Shown: in pieces, positions 15,604-24,415 of the stretch
How positions within the stretch are numbered: position 1 is the first letter of the stretch
How the letters are laid out: each line of letters begins with the position of its first letter
Assembly: GCA_964608495.1 (NCBI GenBank)
Contig: CAZSOQ010000044.1
Coordinates: 1-27,842, forward strand
DNA length: 27,842 bases
Direction of reading: 5' to 3'
Origin: JAKORR01 sp964608495
GTDB lineage: Bacteria > Armatimonadota > Zipacnadia > Zipacnadales > FEN-943
Notes under the pieces: model-generated
The model's input: only the letters and a program-made list of their open reading frames with translations
The model's database searches: none
What the model was told of the DNA's origin: nothing
Position numbers and translations under genes: made by a program

Positions 15604-16557
15604 TCAGCCACGGTCGCCGAAGCGGGTCGGTCCGCGGCGCAGGCGGTACATCGTGTCCTGGATGAGCTTCCTGTTGGCGCCGATCAGGTCCGCTAGGACG
15701 CCGAGCACGGCGACCTGGACGCCCAGCATCATCAGCACGGCCGCGAGGACCAGGGACTGGACATGGCCCTGGCCGCCCTGGGTTATGTAGTAGTACAAGA
15801 ACCTGATCGCGAGGGCGAGACCGGGCAGGAAGAACAGCGCGCCCACCAGGGCAAAGAAGCGCAGGGGCTCGTAGACGGCGTAGATGCGGAAGATGGTCTT
15901 GACCGACCGCCACAGGTAGCCGGGAATGCTGTTGAACAGCCTGGATGGACGGGTCTGGGGGTTGGTCTTGACGGGCACCTGGCAGACAGCCAGCCCACTG
16001 CGGCCCGCCTGGATGAGCGTCTCCAGCGTATAGGTAAAGGCCGAGACGACGGTGAGGCGCAGGGCGGCCTCGCGCGAGTAGGCGCGGAAGCCACTGGTGA
16101 CGTCGGCCACGTCGGTGTTCGAGACCTTGCGGACGACCCAGCTCCCCAGGCGCTGCAGGCGCTTCTTGGTCCAGGAGAAGTCGCGGATATCCTCGATGGG
16201 CCTGACGCCGACGACGATGTCGGCGGTGCCCTCGAGGATCGGCTGTACCAGGCTCGGGATGCACTCGCCGCGGTACTGGTTGTCCGCGTCGGTGTGGACG
16301 ATGACGTCGGCGCCCAGGCGCAGGCATTCCTCGAGGCCCGCGCTGAAGGCGGCGGCCAGGCCCCGGTTGCGGGGGAAGCTGAGGACGTGGTCCGCCCCGG
16401 CCTCGCGGGCGACGGCGACGGTGTTGTCCGTGCTCCCGTCGTCCACGATGAGCACCTCGACTTCGCCTATGCCCGGCACCCGGCGCGGGATGTCGGCCAG
16501 GGTCTGGGCGATGGTCTGCTCCTCGTTGAGGCACGGGATCTGGACGATCAGCTTCAT
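15604..16557 (-). CDS. DPM1/ArnC-like GT2 polyprenyl-phosphate glycosyltransferase
   Basis: This 317-residue protein begins with a DPM1-like GT2 domain: LIVQIPCLNEEQTIAQTL, VEVLIVDDGSTDNTVAVA, FPRNRGLAAAFSAGLEE and the metal motif VIVHTDADNQY. DVTSGFRAYSREAAL is the typical acceptor-site phrase of this subfamily. Two membrane helices follow near residues 232-255 and 265-290, the usual anchor in family members that charge undecaprenyl phosphate. It most likely makes a polyprenyl-phosphate-linked sugar, the donor type used by GT39/GT-C enzymes such as the one encoded next to it, and the pairing supports this. The start is ATG at 16557 with GGTGGA upstream. A promoter-like site lies 87 bp upstream, in the gap after the GT39-like gene. 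Confidence 0.92.
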   Translation of the reverse strand: MKLIVQIPCLNEEQTIAQTLADIPRRVPGIGEVEVLIVDDGSTDNTVAVAREAGADHVLSFPRNRGLAAAFSAGLEECLRLGADVIVHTDADNQYRGECIPSLVQPILEGTADIVVGVRPIEDIRDFSWTKKRLQRLGSWVVRKVSNTDVADVTSGFRAYSREAALRLTVVSAFTYTLETLIQAGRSGLAVCQVPVKTNPQTRPSRLFNSIPGYLWRSVKTIFRIYAVYEPLRFFALVGALFFLPGLALAIRFLYYYITQGGQGHVQSLVLAAVLMMLGVQVAVLGVLADLIGANRKLIQDTMYRLRRGPTRFGDRG

Positions 16558-16643
16558 CTATTCCACCGAGTCCGCGCCCCGCCCTAACCTGCCGCGGGGA
16601 CCGGCGGGCCCTTCTCCCCGGCGTGGAACGCCCTTCCGGGCCA

Positions 16644-16672
16644 AGTGTACGAAGGGTCGGGGCAAAAGACAA
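16644..16672 (-). promoter_or_regulatory. Promoter candidate for the DPM1-like gene
   Basis: On the minus strand TTGTCT (16672-16667) and TACACT (16649-16644) are separated by exactly 17 bp, in an AT-richer part of the 143-bp gap between the GT39-like and DPM1-like genes. Each hexamer matches the sigma70 consensus at four of six positions. Confidence 0.4.
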
Positions 16673-16700
16673 GCGCGGCGGACAGTGGGCCACCGCAGCG

Positions 16701-18407
16701 CTATCCGCCGCCCGGCTCGAGGCGCGCCACCTGCCGCTGCAGGCGGCGGGCGGTCAGCCCCGTGGCCGCCAGGAGCAGTAGGAGCGGCGGCACCCACAGA
16801 GCCGCTGGCACGCCCAGGCGGTAGGCATAGATGAACCAGAAGTCGAGGCTGTGGCGCAGGTTCATCTTCATGTCGCGGGCCACGTACCCCCCTCGCAGGG
16901 CCTTGAGGGGCACGCGGTCGAAGCGCACCCGCTCCAGGGTGTGGACCTGACCCAGAATCGGGATGTAGTGCAGGTTCAGGGCCGCGACGCGCGGGCTGCC
17001 GGCCACCTGCTTGACGTAGTGCAGGAAAGTGCCGAAGGGGACGACGATCGAGAGAATCTGGATCACCAGGGCGACGGCCAACAGCGTGAGCACGAGGGCG
17101 CGGCCGGAGCGACGGGCCCACAGGACCGGCAGGGCAAAGCCCACAGGTAGCATGACCAGCGGCGTGAGGACGAGCAGGTAGCGGGGTCCCCAGGGCCAGA
17201 CGGTCTCCCAGCCGGGCCGGGCGCAGAAGAAGGCCGCCGTTAGGAGCGCCAGCGGCCAGAGGACGAGGCTTTCGGCCCGCCAGCGGCGCCACAGTGGCCC
17301 GATGCCCCAGAACATCAGCAGCACCGTCGGCGAGTAGACAAAGAACCCGCGACCGGGGCTCACGCTGTTGCCGTAGACCGCCTTCAGGAAGCTCAGTATC
17401 CTGCGCGTGGGTATGAAATCGGTGCCGGGGTAGCCGAAGTCGCCGGTGACGCCGGTGCGCAGCGAGTTGTACCACAGGACGATGAGCAGCCAGGGCACCA
17501 TCCCCAGGCCGAAGACCACGGCGGGCTTGAGTAGGGCCCACAGAGCCCTCGCGCGGGATGCCTCGGGCAGCTTGCGCTCCTGAGCCTGTGCAGCGTCCTG
17601 CCAGTGCCGCCAGCCCGCCCAGGCGAGGTAGACCGTCAGGATCGGCAGGGCCAGGCCCAGCGTCGGGCGCGTGGCCGTGCCCCAGGCCAGGGAAAAGCCG
17701 CTCAGCAGACACCAGCCCAGATGCCGGGTCTGGCGGTAGAGCACAGCCGCCAGCAGGGCCGAGACCTCGAAGAAGACCAGGTGGATGTCGTAGAAGCCGA
17801 TCTTGCTGTAGGCCCAGACGTAGGTGGTGAAGGCGTACATCAGGGCTGTGGACACCGCCCAGACCGGGCCCAACCCCAGGCGTAGCAGGAGCAGGTAGAG
17901 CAGGGCGACGCTGCCGGCCGCGACCAGCGCACAGCCCAGGGTGACCGCCACGCGCGGGAAGATGTCGGATACCCCCGCCAGGCGCGGGGAGAGGGCCTCG
18001 AGGGCCCAGCCGCCGACCTGCCCGATGACGTACAGCGGGGCGGCGAAGAGGGGGAAGCCTATGCCGAAATGGGCGTAGAGCTTGCCGTCGGGGCCCTCGA
18101 AGTACAGTTTGGTGGAGGGCTCGGTGAGCTCCGGCTCCACGTCCACCGCCCCGCGCTCGACCAGCGCCTTGGTGACCAGATAGTAGGCCTCGGCGTCGTT
18201 CAGGTCCGAGAAACCCTTCGCTGTGACCAGATAGACCAGGAGAGTCAGGGCAAACAGCGTCCAGGCTAGAGGTTGCTGCGCAACCTCGCGGGACGCACCG
18301 CGTGGCGTGTTCGGGGACTGCGCCGCCCCGGCGTCGGACTGCGCCGCCCCGGCGTCGGACTGCGCCGCCCCGGCGTCGGGGGACGGCTGACGGAGGTCCT
18401 CGGTCAT
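16701..18407 (-). CDS. GT39-like membrane glycosyltransferase (GT-C fold)
   Basis: This 568-residue integral membrane protein has about 11-13 hydrophobic helices. After a hydrophilic, repeat-containing amino end (DAGAAQS units, residues ~11-31) come a first helix (PLAWTLFALTLLVYLVTAKG) and a periplasmic loop with the acidic pair SDLNDAEAYY. GT39/ArnT/PMT relatives place their catalytic Asp-Glu in this loop (seen as DL/DE motifs), so Asp-Ala-Glu here is the likely active site. A DGKLYAHFGIGFPLFAAPLY region follows. The carboxy end has two further helices. It should transfer a sugar from a polyprenyl-phosphate carrier on the outer face, matching the DPM1-like gene downstream. The start is ATG at 18407 behind GAGG. 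It is the first gene of the glycan locus and is divergent from the aminotransferase. The exact family (GT39, GT83 or another GT-C) is not certain. Confidence 0.82.
   Translation of the reverse strand: MTEDLRQPSPDAGAAQSDAGAAQSDAGAAQSPNTPRGASREVAQQPLAWTLFALTLLVYLVTAKGFSDLNDAEAYYLVTKALVERGAVDVEPELTEPSTKLYFEGPDGKLYAHFGIGFPLFAAPLYVIGQVGGWALEALSPRLAGVSDIFPRVAVTLGCALVAAGSVALLYLLLLRLGLGPVWAVSTALMYAFTTYVWAYSKIGFYDIHLVFFEVSALLAAVLYRQTRHLGWCLLSGFSLAWGTATRPTLGLALPILTVYLAWAGWRHWQDAAQAQERKLPEASRARALWALLKPAVVFGLGMVPWLLIVLWYNSLRTGVTGDFGYPGTDFIPTRRILSFLKAVYGNSVSPGRGFFVYSPTVLLMFWGIGPLWRRWRAESLVLWPLALLTAAFFCARPGWETVWPWGPRYLLVLTPLVMLPVGFALPVLWARRSGRALVLTLLAVALVIQILSIVVPFGTFLHYVKQVAGSPRVAALNLHYIPILGQVHTLERVRFDRVPLKALRGGYVARDMKMNLRHSLDFWFIYAYRLGVPAALWVPPLLLLLAATGLTARRLQRQVARLEPGGG
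18269..18287. repeat. GAGGTTGC-TGC-GCAACCTC hairpin inside the GT39-like gene
   Basis: A perfect 8-bp stem closes a 3-nt loop. The same stem with a different loop (GGA) occurs at 21530-21546 at the nfnA stop codon. It may be a small dispersed repeat or chance; two copies with the same arms and loop length suggest a repeat. Confidence 0.45.
18317..18379. repeat. Three exact tandem 21-bp units inside the GT39-like gene
   Basis: ACTGCGCCGCCCCGGCGTCGG plus its final base repeats three times with no mismatch. It encodes (minus strand) Ser-Asp-Ala-Gly-Ala-Ala-Gln repeats in the cytosolic amino tail. The exact identity points to recent expansion or slippage. The core GCGCCGCCCCGGCG also occurs twice in the GT4 gene. 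Confidence 0.95.
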
Positions 18408-18610
18408 GACTATGCCTCTGCGGGACTCGGGAGCTCCTTCGGGTGGTGGCCGGCCTGGGGTATGTTAGCGCATCGGCCGGCTGGAGGGTAGGTGGCGACG
18501 CGGGCGCGGGGTCCCGCGCGGCCCCAGGTGGCCCGGCCCGGGTCGTCCCATGTCTTGCCCGGCGGACGCGTCGGGAAGGCAAAGGATCTTGCGGCTGGAA
18601 CCGGACGCCC

Positions 18611-19945
<1,335 letters not shown>

Positions 19946-19988
19946 GGGCCCCGAGGCCGGGTGCCCTCGCGGGGGGGCGAAAAGTAAC

Positions 19989-20019
19989 GGCGGGCGGGAC
20001 CCAGGGCCCCACCCGCCGG
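19989..20019 (+). terminator. Hairpin after the aminotransferase gene
   Basis: CGGCGGGCGGG (19989-19999) pairs with CCCACCCGCCG (20009-20019), with one mismatch, about 43 bp past the stop at 19945. There is no U-tract, so it is a GC hairpin that may end or protect the transcript rather than a classical intrinsic terminator. Confidence 0.4.
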
Positions 20020-20063
20020 CAGATACCAGGTTCAGCCGGGAAAGCTTACCGGCCTAGCCTAGC

Positions 20064-20085
20064 CCCGCCCCCTAGAGGGGGCGGG
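20064..20085. terminator. Perfect 10-bp hairpin in the 19946-20690 gap
   Basis: CCCGCCCCCT (20064-20073) pairs with AGGGGGCGGG (20076-20085), the arms being separated by only two bases. It lies at the end of a possible minus-strand decayed gene and downstream of the aminotransferase, so it could serve either direction. No U-tract is present. Confidence 0.35.
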
Positions 20086-20121
20086 CCATGTAAGTAATGC
20101 CAACGTGGCCCACCTCCTTGG

Positions 20122-20302
20122 TCATCGTCGCCGCGCCGTGCCGTCCACCCCGCCACCAGCGGCGATCTCGATGCAGACAGCCGTCCCCTCGCCGTAGACT
20201 TCCAGACGAGACTCGAGCGGCGCTGATCAGGCCTCCGCTGAGCCCTTCCCGGGCGATCAACTCCGGGACGAGGACGGCGACCCGAAATCTCAGACAACCC
20301 TA
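20122..20302 (-). pseudogene. Possible frameshifted gene remnant
   Basis: On the minus strand one frame from about 20302 reads LRFRVAVLVPELIAREG followed by LSGGLISA, then loses coding character near 20225. The next frame continues with LESRLEVYGEGTAVCIEIAA and GGG to a TGA at 20122. Both parts have GC-rich third positions, and joining them needs one small frameshift. I recognise no family. Minus-strand promoter-like sites lie just upstream (20366-20435). It is a weak call, and it is the only gene-like content in the 745-bp gap. Confidence 0.25.
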
Positions 20303-20365
20303 CCGCGATCGGTAAAGCCTGCGGACTCTGAGTATTCCCCGACGCGAGGGCGTCTACCCAAGGGG

Positions 20366-20394
20366 GGTATAAGCCCGGGCGCCGGGCTAGTCAA
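20366..20394 (-). promoter_or_regulatory. Minus-strand promoter candidate P2
   Basis: TTGACT (20394-20389) and TATACC (20371-20366) are separated by exactly 17 bp on the minus strand. They face the possible gene remnant at 20122-20302, with no other minus-strand gene nearby. Confidence 0.4.
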
Positions 20395-20406
20395 GCAGGC
20401 GCGGGT

Positions 20407-20435
20407 GTTGTAGCACCCGTGCAGCCTCATGTCAA
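20407..20435 (-). promoter_or_regulatory. Minus-strand promoter candidate P1
   Basis: TTGACA (20435-20430), a perfect -35, lies 17 bp from TACAAC (20412-20407). The -10 region also lies within a GGGTG/CACCC hairpin. This is the second of two promoter-like sites in tandem, 41 bp apart. Confidence 0.45.
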
Positions 20436-20540
20436 GAGTGAGCGGCGGTAAGGACGAGGCGCCCTGGCACGGTGCCGTCCCTGGGGCCGGCGAGGTGAAT
20501 CCCGGCGCCGATCGGGCAGCAAAGGCCCCCAATTGCCGGC

Positions 20541-20586
20541 TTGACACCTGCCGCGGCGGTGAGGCAACATTGGGCGCGTTGTTGCC
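20541..20586 (+). promoter_or_regulatory. Candidate promoter and inverted repeat upstream of nfnA
   Basis: A perfect TTGACA (20541-20546) is followed after 18 bp by CAACAT (20565-20570), a poor -10. An inverted repeat, GGCAACA (20563-20569) and TGTTGCC (20580-20586), overlaps the -10 region and could be an operator. It lies 105-150 bp before the nfnA start. The TTGACA is real; the rest is inference. Confidence 0.35.
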
Positions 20587-20690
20587 CAGGCCTCGACGGC
20601 AGGCCCGGCCGCTCGCCCGAGCTCTGGAGGTCGGCGAGCCACGGAGGTTGGCAAGCAGCCGAGGCGGGCACGCAGCCTTAAGGTGATCCC

Positions 20691-21530
20691 ATGAACGAGA
20701 TCCTCGCCAGGGAAGAGATAGCCCCCAGCACCTACCGCTACGTCGTCCACCACCCGAAGATAGCACGCAAGCGGCAGGCCGGGCAGTTTGTGATACTCCG
20801 CATCCACGAGGGCGGCGAGCGGATTCCCCTGACTATTGTCGATTCCGACCCTGAGGCCGGCAGCGTCACCCTCATCTTCCAGGCTGTGGGCCACTCGACC
20901 CGGGAGCTGGAATCCCTGGCGGTGGGCGACGCGCTGCTGGACCTGGCGGGACCGCTCGGGCGCCCTACCCACATCGAGAACTACGGCACGGCCTGTGTGA
21001 TCGGCGGCGGCTACGGCACGGCGCCGGTCCTGCCCATCGCCGTGGCCCTGCGGGAGGCGGGCAACGAGCTTATCGGCATCGTCGGGGCGCGCACGCGCGA
21101 GCTGGTGATCCTGGAGGCGGAGCTCAGGCAGCTCTGCCGGCGGCTGGAGGTGGCGACCGACGACGGCAGCTATGGGCACAAGGGCTTCGTAACCGACGTG
21201 CTGCAGAAGCTGCTGGACGAAGGTGAGAAGATAGACTTCGTGCTGGCCGTGGGGCCGACGCCGATGATGCGGGCGGTGTCGGAGTTGACGAGGGGATACG
21301 GAATCAAGACGATGGTCAGCCTTAACCCGATCATGGTGGATGGCACCGGGATGTGTGGAGGCTGCCGAGTGGAGGTGGGAGGTGAGACCAAGTTCGCGTG
21401 CGTAGACGGGCCGGAGTTCGACGGACATCTGGTGAATTTCGACCTGCTCATGAAGAGGCAGGGGACCTACAAGGCCCAGGAGCGGGAGGCGGCGGAACGA
21501 GGCCCGCACCGAGGGTGCTCCTGCGACTGA
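20691..21530 (+). CDS. nfnA: NfnA-type FAD/NAD(P)-binding subunit (ferredoxin:NADP+ transhydrogenase)
   Basis: This 279-residue protein has the ferredoxin-reductase layout of NfnA/sulfide dehydrogenase subunit/PyrK relatives. A beta-barrel FAD domain (AGQFVILRIHEGGERIPLTI) comes first, with RIPLT matching the flavin-binding RXPLT/S motif. The nucleotide domain GGGYGTAPVLPIAVAL follows, near residues 104-119. The carboxy-terminal iron-sulfur site has Cys residues in GTGMCGGC and FACVDGPEF. The VDGTGMCGGC form fits the reported Nfn 2Fe-2S site with one Asp and three Cys ligands. With NfnB it should couple NADH- and ferredoxin-dependent reduction of NADP+ by flavin-based bifurcation. The start is ATG at 20691 behind AAGGTGAT. 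The stop is 66 bp before nfnB, and a hairpin covers it. Confidence 0.9.
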   Translation: MNEILAREEIAPSTYRYVVHHPKIARKRQAGQFVILRIHEGGERIPLTIVDSDPEAGSVTLIFQAVGHSTRELESLAVGDALLDLAGPLGRPTHIENYGTACVIGGGYGTAPVLPIAVALREAGNELIGIVGARTRELVILEAELRQLCRRLEVATDDGSYGHKGFVTDVLQKLLDEGEKIDFVLAVGPTPMMRAVSELTRGYGIKTMVSLNPIMVDGTGMCGGCRVEVGGETKFACVDGPEFDGHLVNFDLLMKRQGTYKAQEREAAERGPHRGCSCD

Positions 21531-21549
21531 GGTTGCGGAGCAACCTTAG
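21527..21549 (+). repeat. Hairpin across the nfnA stop codon
   Basis: CTGAGGTTGC, loop GGA, GCAACCTTAG forms a 10-bp stem (one G-T wobble) that includes the nfnA TGA. The same AGGTTGC/GCAACCT arms occur at 18269-18287. It could tune nfnA/nfnB stoichiometry by attenuation or transcript stability, or be a small dispersed repeat. Confidence 0.5.
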
Positions 21550-21596
21550 TCCGGGCAACGAAGCGGCCCAGCAGGGCCTGAGCTGGAGGTACGCCG

Positions 21597-23027
21597 ATGT
21601 GCGCTCGCCCAACCAACCTTCCGCGCCAACCCATGCCGGAGCAGAAGCCGGAGGAACGGGTCCGCAACTTTGACGAGGTGCCTCTGGGGTACGCTCCGGA
21701 GCAGGCGATGGCGGAGGCGAGCCGCTGTCTGGACTGCAAGAAGCCCCGGTGCATCGAGGGCTGCCCGGTGGCGGTGGACATACCGGGGTTCATCCGCCTG
21801 ACGCGCGAGGGGCAGTTCGCGGAGGCGGCGCGCAAGATCATGGAGACGAACGTGCTGCCGGCGGTGTGTGGGCGAGTGTGCCCGCAGGAGAGTCAGTGCG
21901 AGGTGCTGTGTGTGCTGGGGATGAAGGGCGAGCCCGTGGCCGTGGGTCGGCTCGAGCGCTTCGTGGCGGACTGGGCCCGCGAACACGGGGCGATCGAGCA
22001 GCCCCAGATCGCGCCGCCCACTGGCAAGTCGGTCGCCGTCATCGGCTCGGGGCCGGCGGGGCTGACCTGCGCCGCGGACCTGGCCCGACAGGGCCACGCC
22101 GTGACTATCTTCGAGGCCCTGCACGAGATGGGCGGCGTCCTCATCTACGGCATCCCGGAGTTCCGCCTGCCCAAGCGCATCCTCAGGGCCGAGATCCAGC
22201 AGCTCGCCGTCATGGGCGTCAAACTCGAGACCAGCGCCGTCATCGGCAAGCTCGCGACCATCCAGGAGCTAATGGAAGAGGACGGCTTCGACGCCGTCTT
22301 CATCGGCACCGGGGCGGGCCTGCCCTCCTTCATGGGTATTCCCGGCGAGAACCTGCTCGGCGTCTACTCGGCCAACGAGTTCCTCACGCGCTCTAATCTC
22401 ATGCGCGCCTACGAGTTCGGCCGGTCCGACACGCCCCTAGCCCGGGGCCGGCGCGTGATGGTCGTGGGCGGCGGCAACGTGGCGATGGACTCGGCGCGCA
22501 CCGGGCTGCGCCTGGGCGCCGAGAAGGTCATCCTGTCCTACCGCCGCTCGCGCGAGGAGATGCCCGCGCGGGTGGAAGAGATTCACCACGCCGAGGAGGA
22601 GGGTGTGGAGTTCCACCTGCTCACTGCACCCGTCGAGCTCCTCGGCGAGAAGACCGGCTGGCTGCGGGCGGCGGTGGTGCAGAGGATGGAGCTGGGCGAG
22701 CCGGACGACAGCGGCCGCCGCAGGCCCGTGCCCATCGAGGGGTCGGAGTACGAGGAGAGCATTGACGTGGCGGTGATCGCCATAGGCACCGGCGCCAATC
22801 CCCTCATCAGCAGCACCACCCCGGACCTGGAGATCAACCGCCGCGGCTACATCGTCACCGACGAGGCGACGGGGGCGACCAACCTGCCCGGCGTCTACGC
22901 TGGCGGCGACATCGTCACCGGGTCCGCGACGGTGATCGAGGCGATGGGCGCCGGCCGCCGCGCGGCCGCGGCCATCCACGCGCACCTGACGGGCGAGTCG
23001 GCTCCCAGTCGCGAGGAGGGCGAGTAG
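21597..23027 (+). CDS. nfnB: NfnB-type / glutamate synthase small chain-like subunit
   Basis: This 476-residue protein carries the GltD-like plan. An amino-terminal iron-sulfur region has two Cys sets (Cys44, 47, 52, 56 and Cys91, 95, 101, 105). An FAD motif, VAVIGSGPAGLTCAADLARQGH, begins near residue 145 (trimmed of flanks). An NADPH-binding motif VMVVGGGNVAMDSARTGLRLG is followed by the Arg-Arg-Ser-Arg-type phosphate pocket (SYRRSREEMPAR), and a late FAD motif VYAGGDIVTGSATVIEAM closes the fold. With NfnA it forms the bifurcating transhydrogenase; no glutamate synthase large subunit is present, which argues against GltD. It is cytosolic. The start is ATG at 21597 with GGAGGT 6 nt upstream. 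Confidence 0.92.
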   Translation: MCARPTNLPRQPMPEQKPEERVRNFDEVPLGYAPEQAMAEASRCLDCKKPRCIEGCPVAVDIPGFIRLTREGQFAEAARKIMETNVLPAVCGRVCPQESQCEVLCVLGMKGEPVAVGRLERFVADWAREHGAIEQPQIAPPTGKSVAVIGSGPAGLTCAADLARQGHAVTIFEALHEMGGVLIYGIPEFRLPKRILRAEIQQLAVMGVKLETSAVIGKLATIQELMEEDGFDAVFIGTGAGLPSFMGIPGENLLGVYSANEFLTRSNLMRAYEFGRSDTPLARGRRVMVVGGGNVAMDSARTGLRLGAEKVILSYRRSREEMPARVEEIHHAEEEGVEFHLLTAPVELLGEKTGWLRAAVVQRMELGEPDDSGRRRPVPIEGSEYEESIDVAVIAIGTGANPLISSTTPDLEINRRGYIVTDEATGATNLPGVYAGGDIVTGSATVIEAMGAGRRAAAAIHAHLTGESAPSREEGE

Positions 23028-23090
23028 GCCCGGCGGCTCGGGGGCAGGCGAGCACGCGATCGCTGACGCGGCGGCGTGGCAGACGAGAGT

Positions 23091-23119
23091 TCCTTGGCCA
23101 ACCTGGTTGTGAGTATAAT
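23091..23119 (+). promoter_or_regulatory. Promoter candidate for the DRTGG-hydrogenase operon
   Basis: TATAAT at 23114-23119 is a perfect -10 in otherwise GC-rich DNA. No good -35 is found (TCCTTG, 17 bp upstream, is poor). It lies about 85 bp before the first gene of the eight-gene plus-strand cluster, in the 177-bp gap after nfnB, so the cluster may be transcribed separately from nfnAB or under an activator. Confidence 0.55.
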
Positions 23120-23204
23120 GGCCCGAGCCCGCGCGGCATGAGGTGGCGCAGGGAAGTGCCCGTCGAGCGCCAGGGCTCGCGGAGTCCGGGAGGAGGGAGC
23201 GGCC

Positions 23205-23570
23205 TTGACGCTTGCCGAAGCCGTTGAAGTCGTGAAGGCAGAGGAAGAGGTGGCCGCGCGCGACCCCGGCGTGGAGCTGACCGGCTGCTTCGCCGCCGAC
23301 CTCATGAGTGACGTGCTGGCCTTCGCGGCCCCCGGCTCCCTGCTCATCACCGGCCTGACCACCGACCAGACCATCCGGACGGCCGCGATTCGCCACCTTA
23401 CCGCGGTGATCGTCATCGAAGGCAAGGAGATCGGTAGTGATATGCGAGAGGCGGCGCGCGAGGAAAGCACACCGGTGTACCGTACGCCGCTGTCGAAGTA
23501 CGAGGCCTGCGCCCTGTTGATGCAGGCGGGCCTGAGGCCCTGCCGCCGACGGGCCGCCGGCTCCCGCTAA
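23205..23570 (+). CDS. DRTGG-domain-like protein
   Basis: This is a 121-residue single-domain protein. The central part (GSLLITGLTTDQTIRTAAIRHLTAVIVIEGKEIGSDMREAAREESTPVYRTPLSKYEACALL) follows the pattern of the small proteins in hydrogenase operons annotated as DRTGG-domain proteins: a strand-turn with Gly, a Gln-Thr-Ile-rich helix and a late STPVYRTPLS...EA block. DRTGG domains are found in phosphotransacetylase-like and CBS-linked proteins; the ligand is unknown. The start is TTG at 23205, supported by GGAGGAGGG at a proper distance. It is the first gene of the module. A second protein of the same type is encoded two genes downstream, and the pair brackets the ATPase, so they may form a heteromer or act in sequence. 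Role unknown. Confidence 0.7.
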   Translation: MTLAEAVEVVKAEEEVAARDPGVELTGCFAADLMSDVLAFAAPGSLLITGLTTDQTIRTAAIRHLTAVIVIEGKEIGSDMREAAREESTPVYRTPLSKYEACALLMQAGLRPCRRRAAGSR

Positions 23571-23591
23571 CCCCCGCGCCGGACGGCGATC

Positions 23592-24059
23592 ATGGACGAG
23601 GAACCTCTGGCACACTACGAGTTCCCCATTCTCGGCAGGGCCTACTTCCTGGGAGGTAGAGCGTCCACTTCGGTGAAACGGTGTCTCACCGAGGCCGGCG
23701 TGGACGAGGAGACGATTCAGCGGGTCAGTGTCGCCTGCTACGAAGCCGAGATGAACGTCGTGCTCCACGCCCGGTCCGGCTACGTGGCGGTGAGCGTGTA
23801 CGAGGACCGGATCGTCGTGGCGGTGGTGGATCAGGGGCCGGGGATCGAGGACATCGAGCTGGCCATGAAGCCCGGGTGGTCGTCGGCGTCCGAGGAGGCC
23901 AGGTCGCTGGGCTTCGGCGCCGGCATGGGGCTGCCCAACATCCGCGAGCAGGCCGACGAGATGCGGATCGAGAGCACCGTGGGGGAGGGAGTCCAGCTCG
24001 TGATAACCTTCCGGCGGCCGGGGCGTCCCAGCCAGCGAGGAGAACGCCGGGATGGATGA
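23592..24059 (+). CDS. HATPase_c anti-sigma-factor-like ATP-binding protein
   Basis: This 155-residue protein is a lone GHKL ATPase domain of the SpoIIAB/RsbW type. The N-box ACYEAEMNVVLHA carries Asn55 and a catalytic Glu upstream. The G1 box DQGPGI spans 80-85, and the G2-like GFGAGMGLPNI lies near 107-117. No histidine phosphotransfer domain is present, so it is not a full sensor kinase; it would phosphorylate a partner or act as an ATP-dependent switch. No STAS antagonist or sigma factor is encoded nearby, so the usual partner-switch partners are missing. It is translated from ATG at 23592, and its end overlaps the next DRTGG gene by 8 nt, so the two are probably coupled. Confidence 0.85.
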   Translation: MDEEPLAHYEFPILGRAYFLGGRASTSVKRCLTEAGVDEETIQRVSVACYEAEMNVVLHARSGYVAVSVYEDRIVVAVVDQGPGIEDIELAMKPGWSSASEEARSLGFGAGMGLPNIREQADEMRIESTVGEGVQLVITFRRPGRPSQRGERRDG

Positions 24060-24405
24060 GAGAACCCAACGGACGATCAGAGAAGTGGCGGAGGAATTGG
24101 GGTTGACGGTGATGGCGGGCAAGGAGGGGCTGGGGCAGGTGGTGACGGGGGCGCAGGTGAGCGACCTGCTCAGCTACGTGATGGCCCAGGGGCGGGCAGG
24201 CGACCTGTGGGTAACGATTCAGACGCACCCGAACATCATCGCGGTGGCGGCGCTGGCGAGACTGGCGGGCATAGTGGTGGCCGCGGGCTTCGACCCTGGC
24301 GAGGAGACGCTTGACAGGGCCGACGAGGAGAATACGCCGGTGCTGGTGGGCGAGGAATCGGCCTTCCGCATCGCCGGCAGGCTCTACGAGCTGGGAGTGC
24401 GGTAG
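24052..24405 (+). CDS. Second DRTGG-domain-like protein
   Basis: This 117-residue protein begins with a helix (RTIREVAEELGLTVMAGKE). A GAQVSDLLSYVMAQGRAGDLWVTIQTHPNIIAVAALARLAGIVVAAGFDPGEETLDRADEENTPVLVG region follows, in the same order as in the first DRTGG-like protein (conserved TPVL/TPVY and Gly turns). The QTHPNIIAVAALA helix and the DRADEENTPVLV strand are the most typical features. No catalytic residues are evident. Overlap with the ATPase stop implies stoichiometric expression. A role as the binding partner of one of the ATPases, or as a redox or nucleotide sensor, is inference. Confidence 0.75.
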   Translation: MDERTQRTIREVAEELGLTVMAGKEGLGQVVTGAQVSDLLSYVMAQGRAGDLWVTIQTHPNIIAVAALARLAGIVVAAGFDPGEETLDRADEENTPVLVGEESAFRIAGRLYELGVR

Positions 24406-24415
24406 GGGCGGAGGC

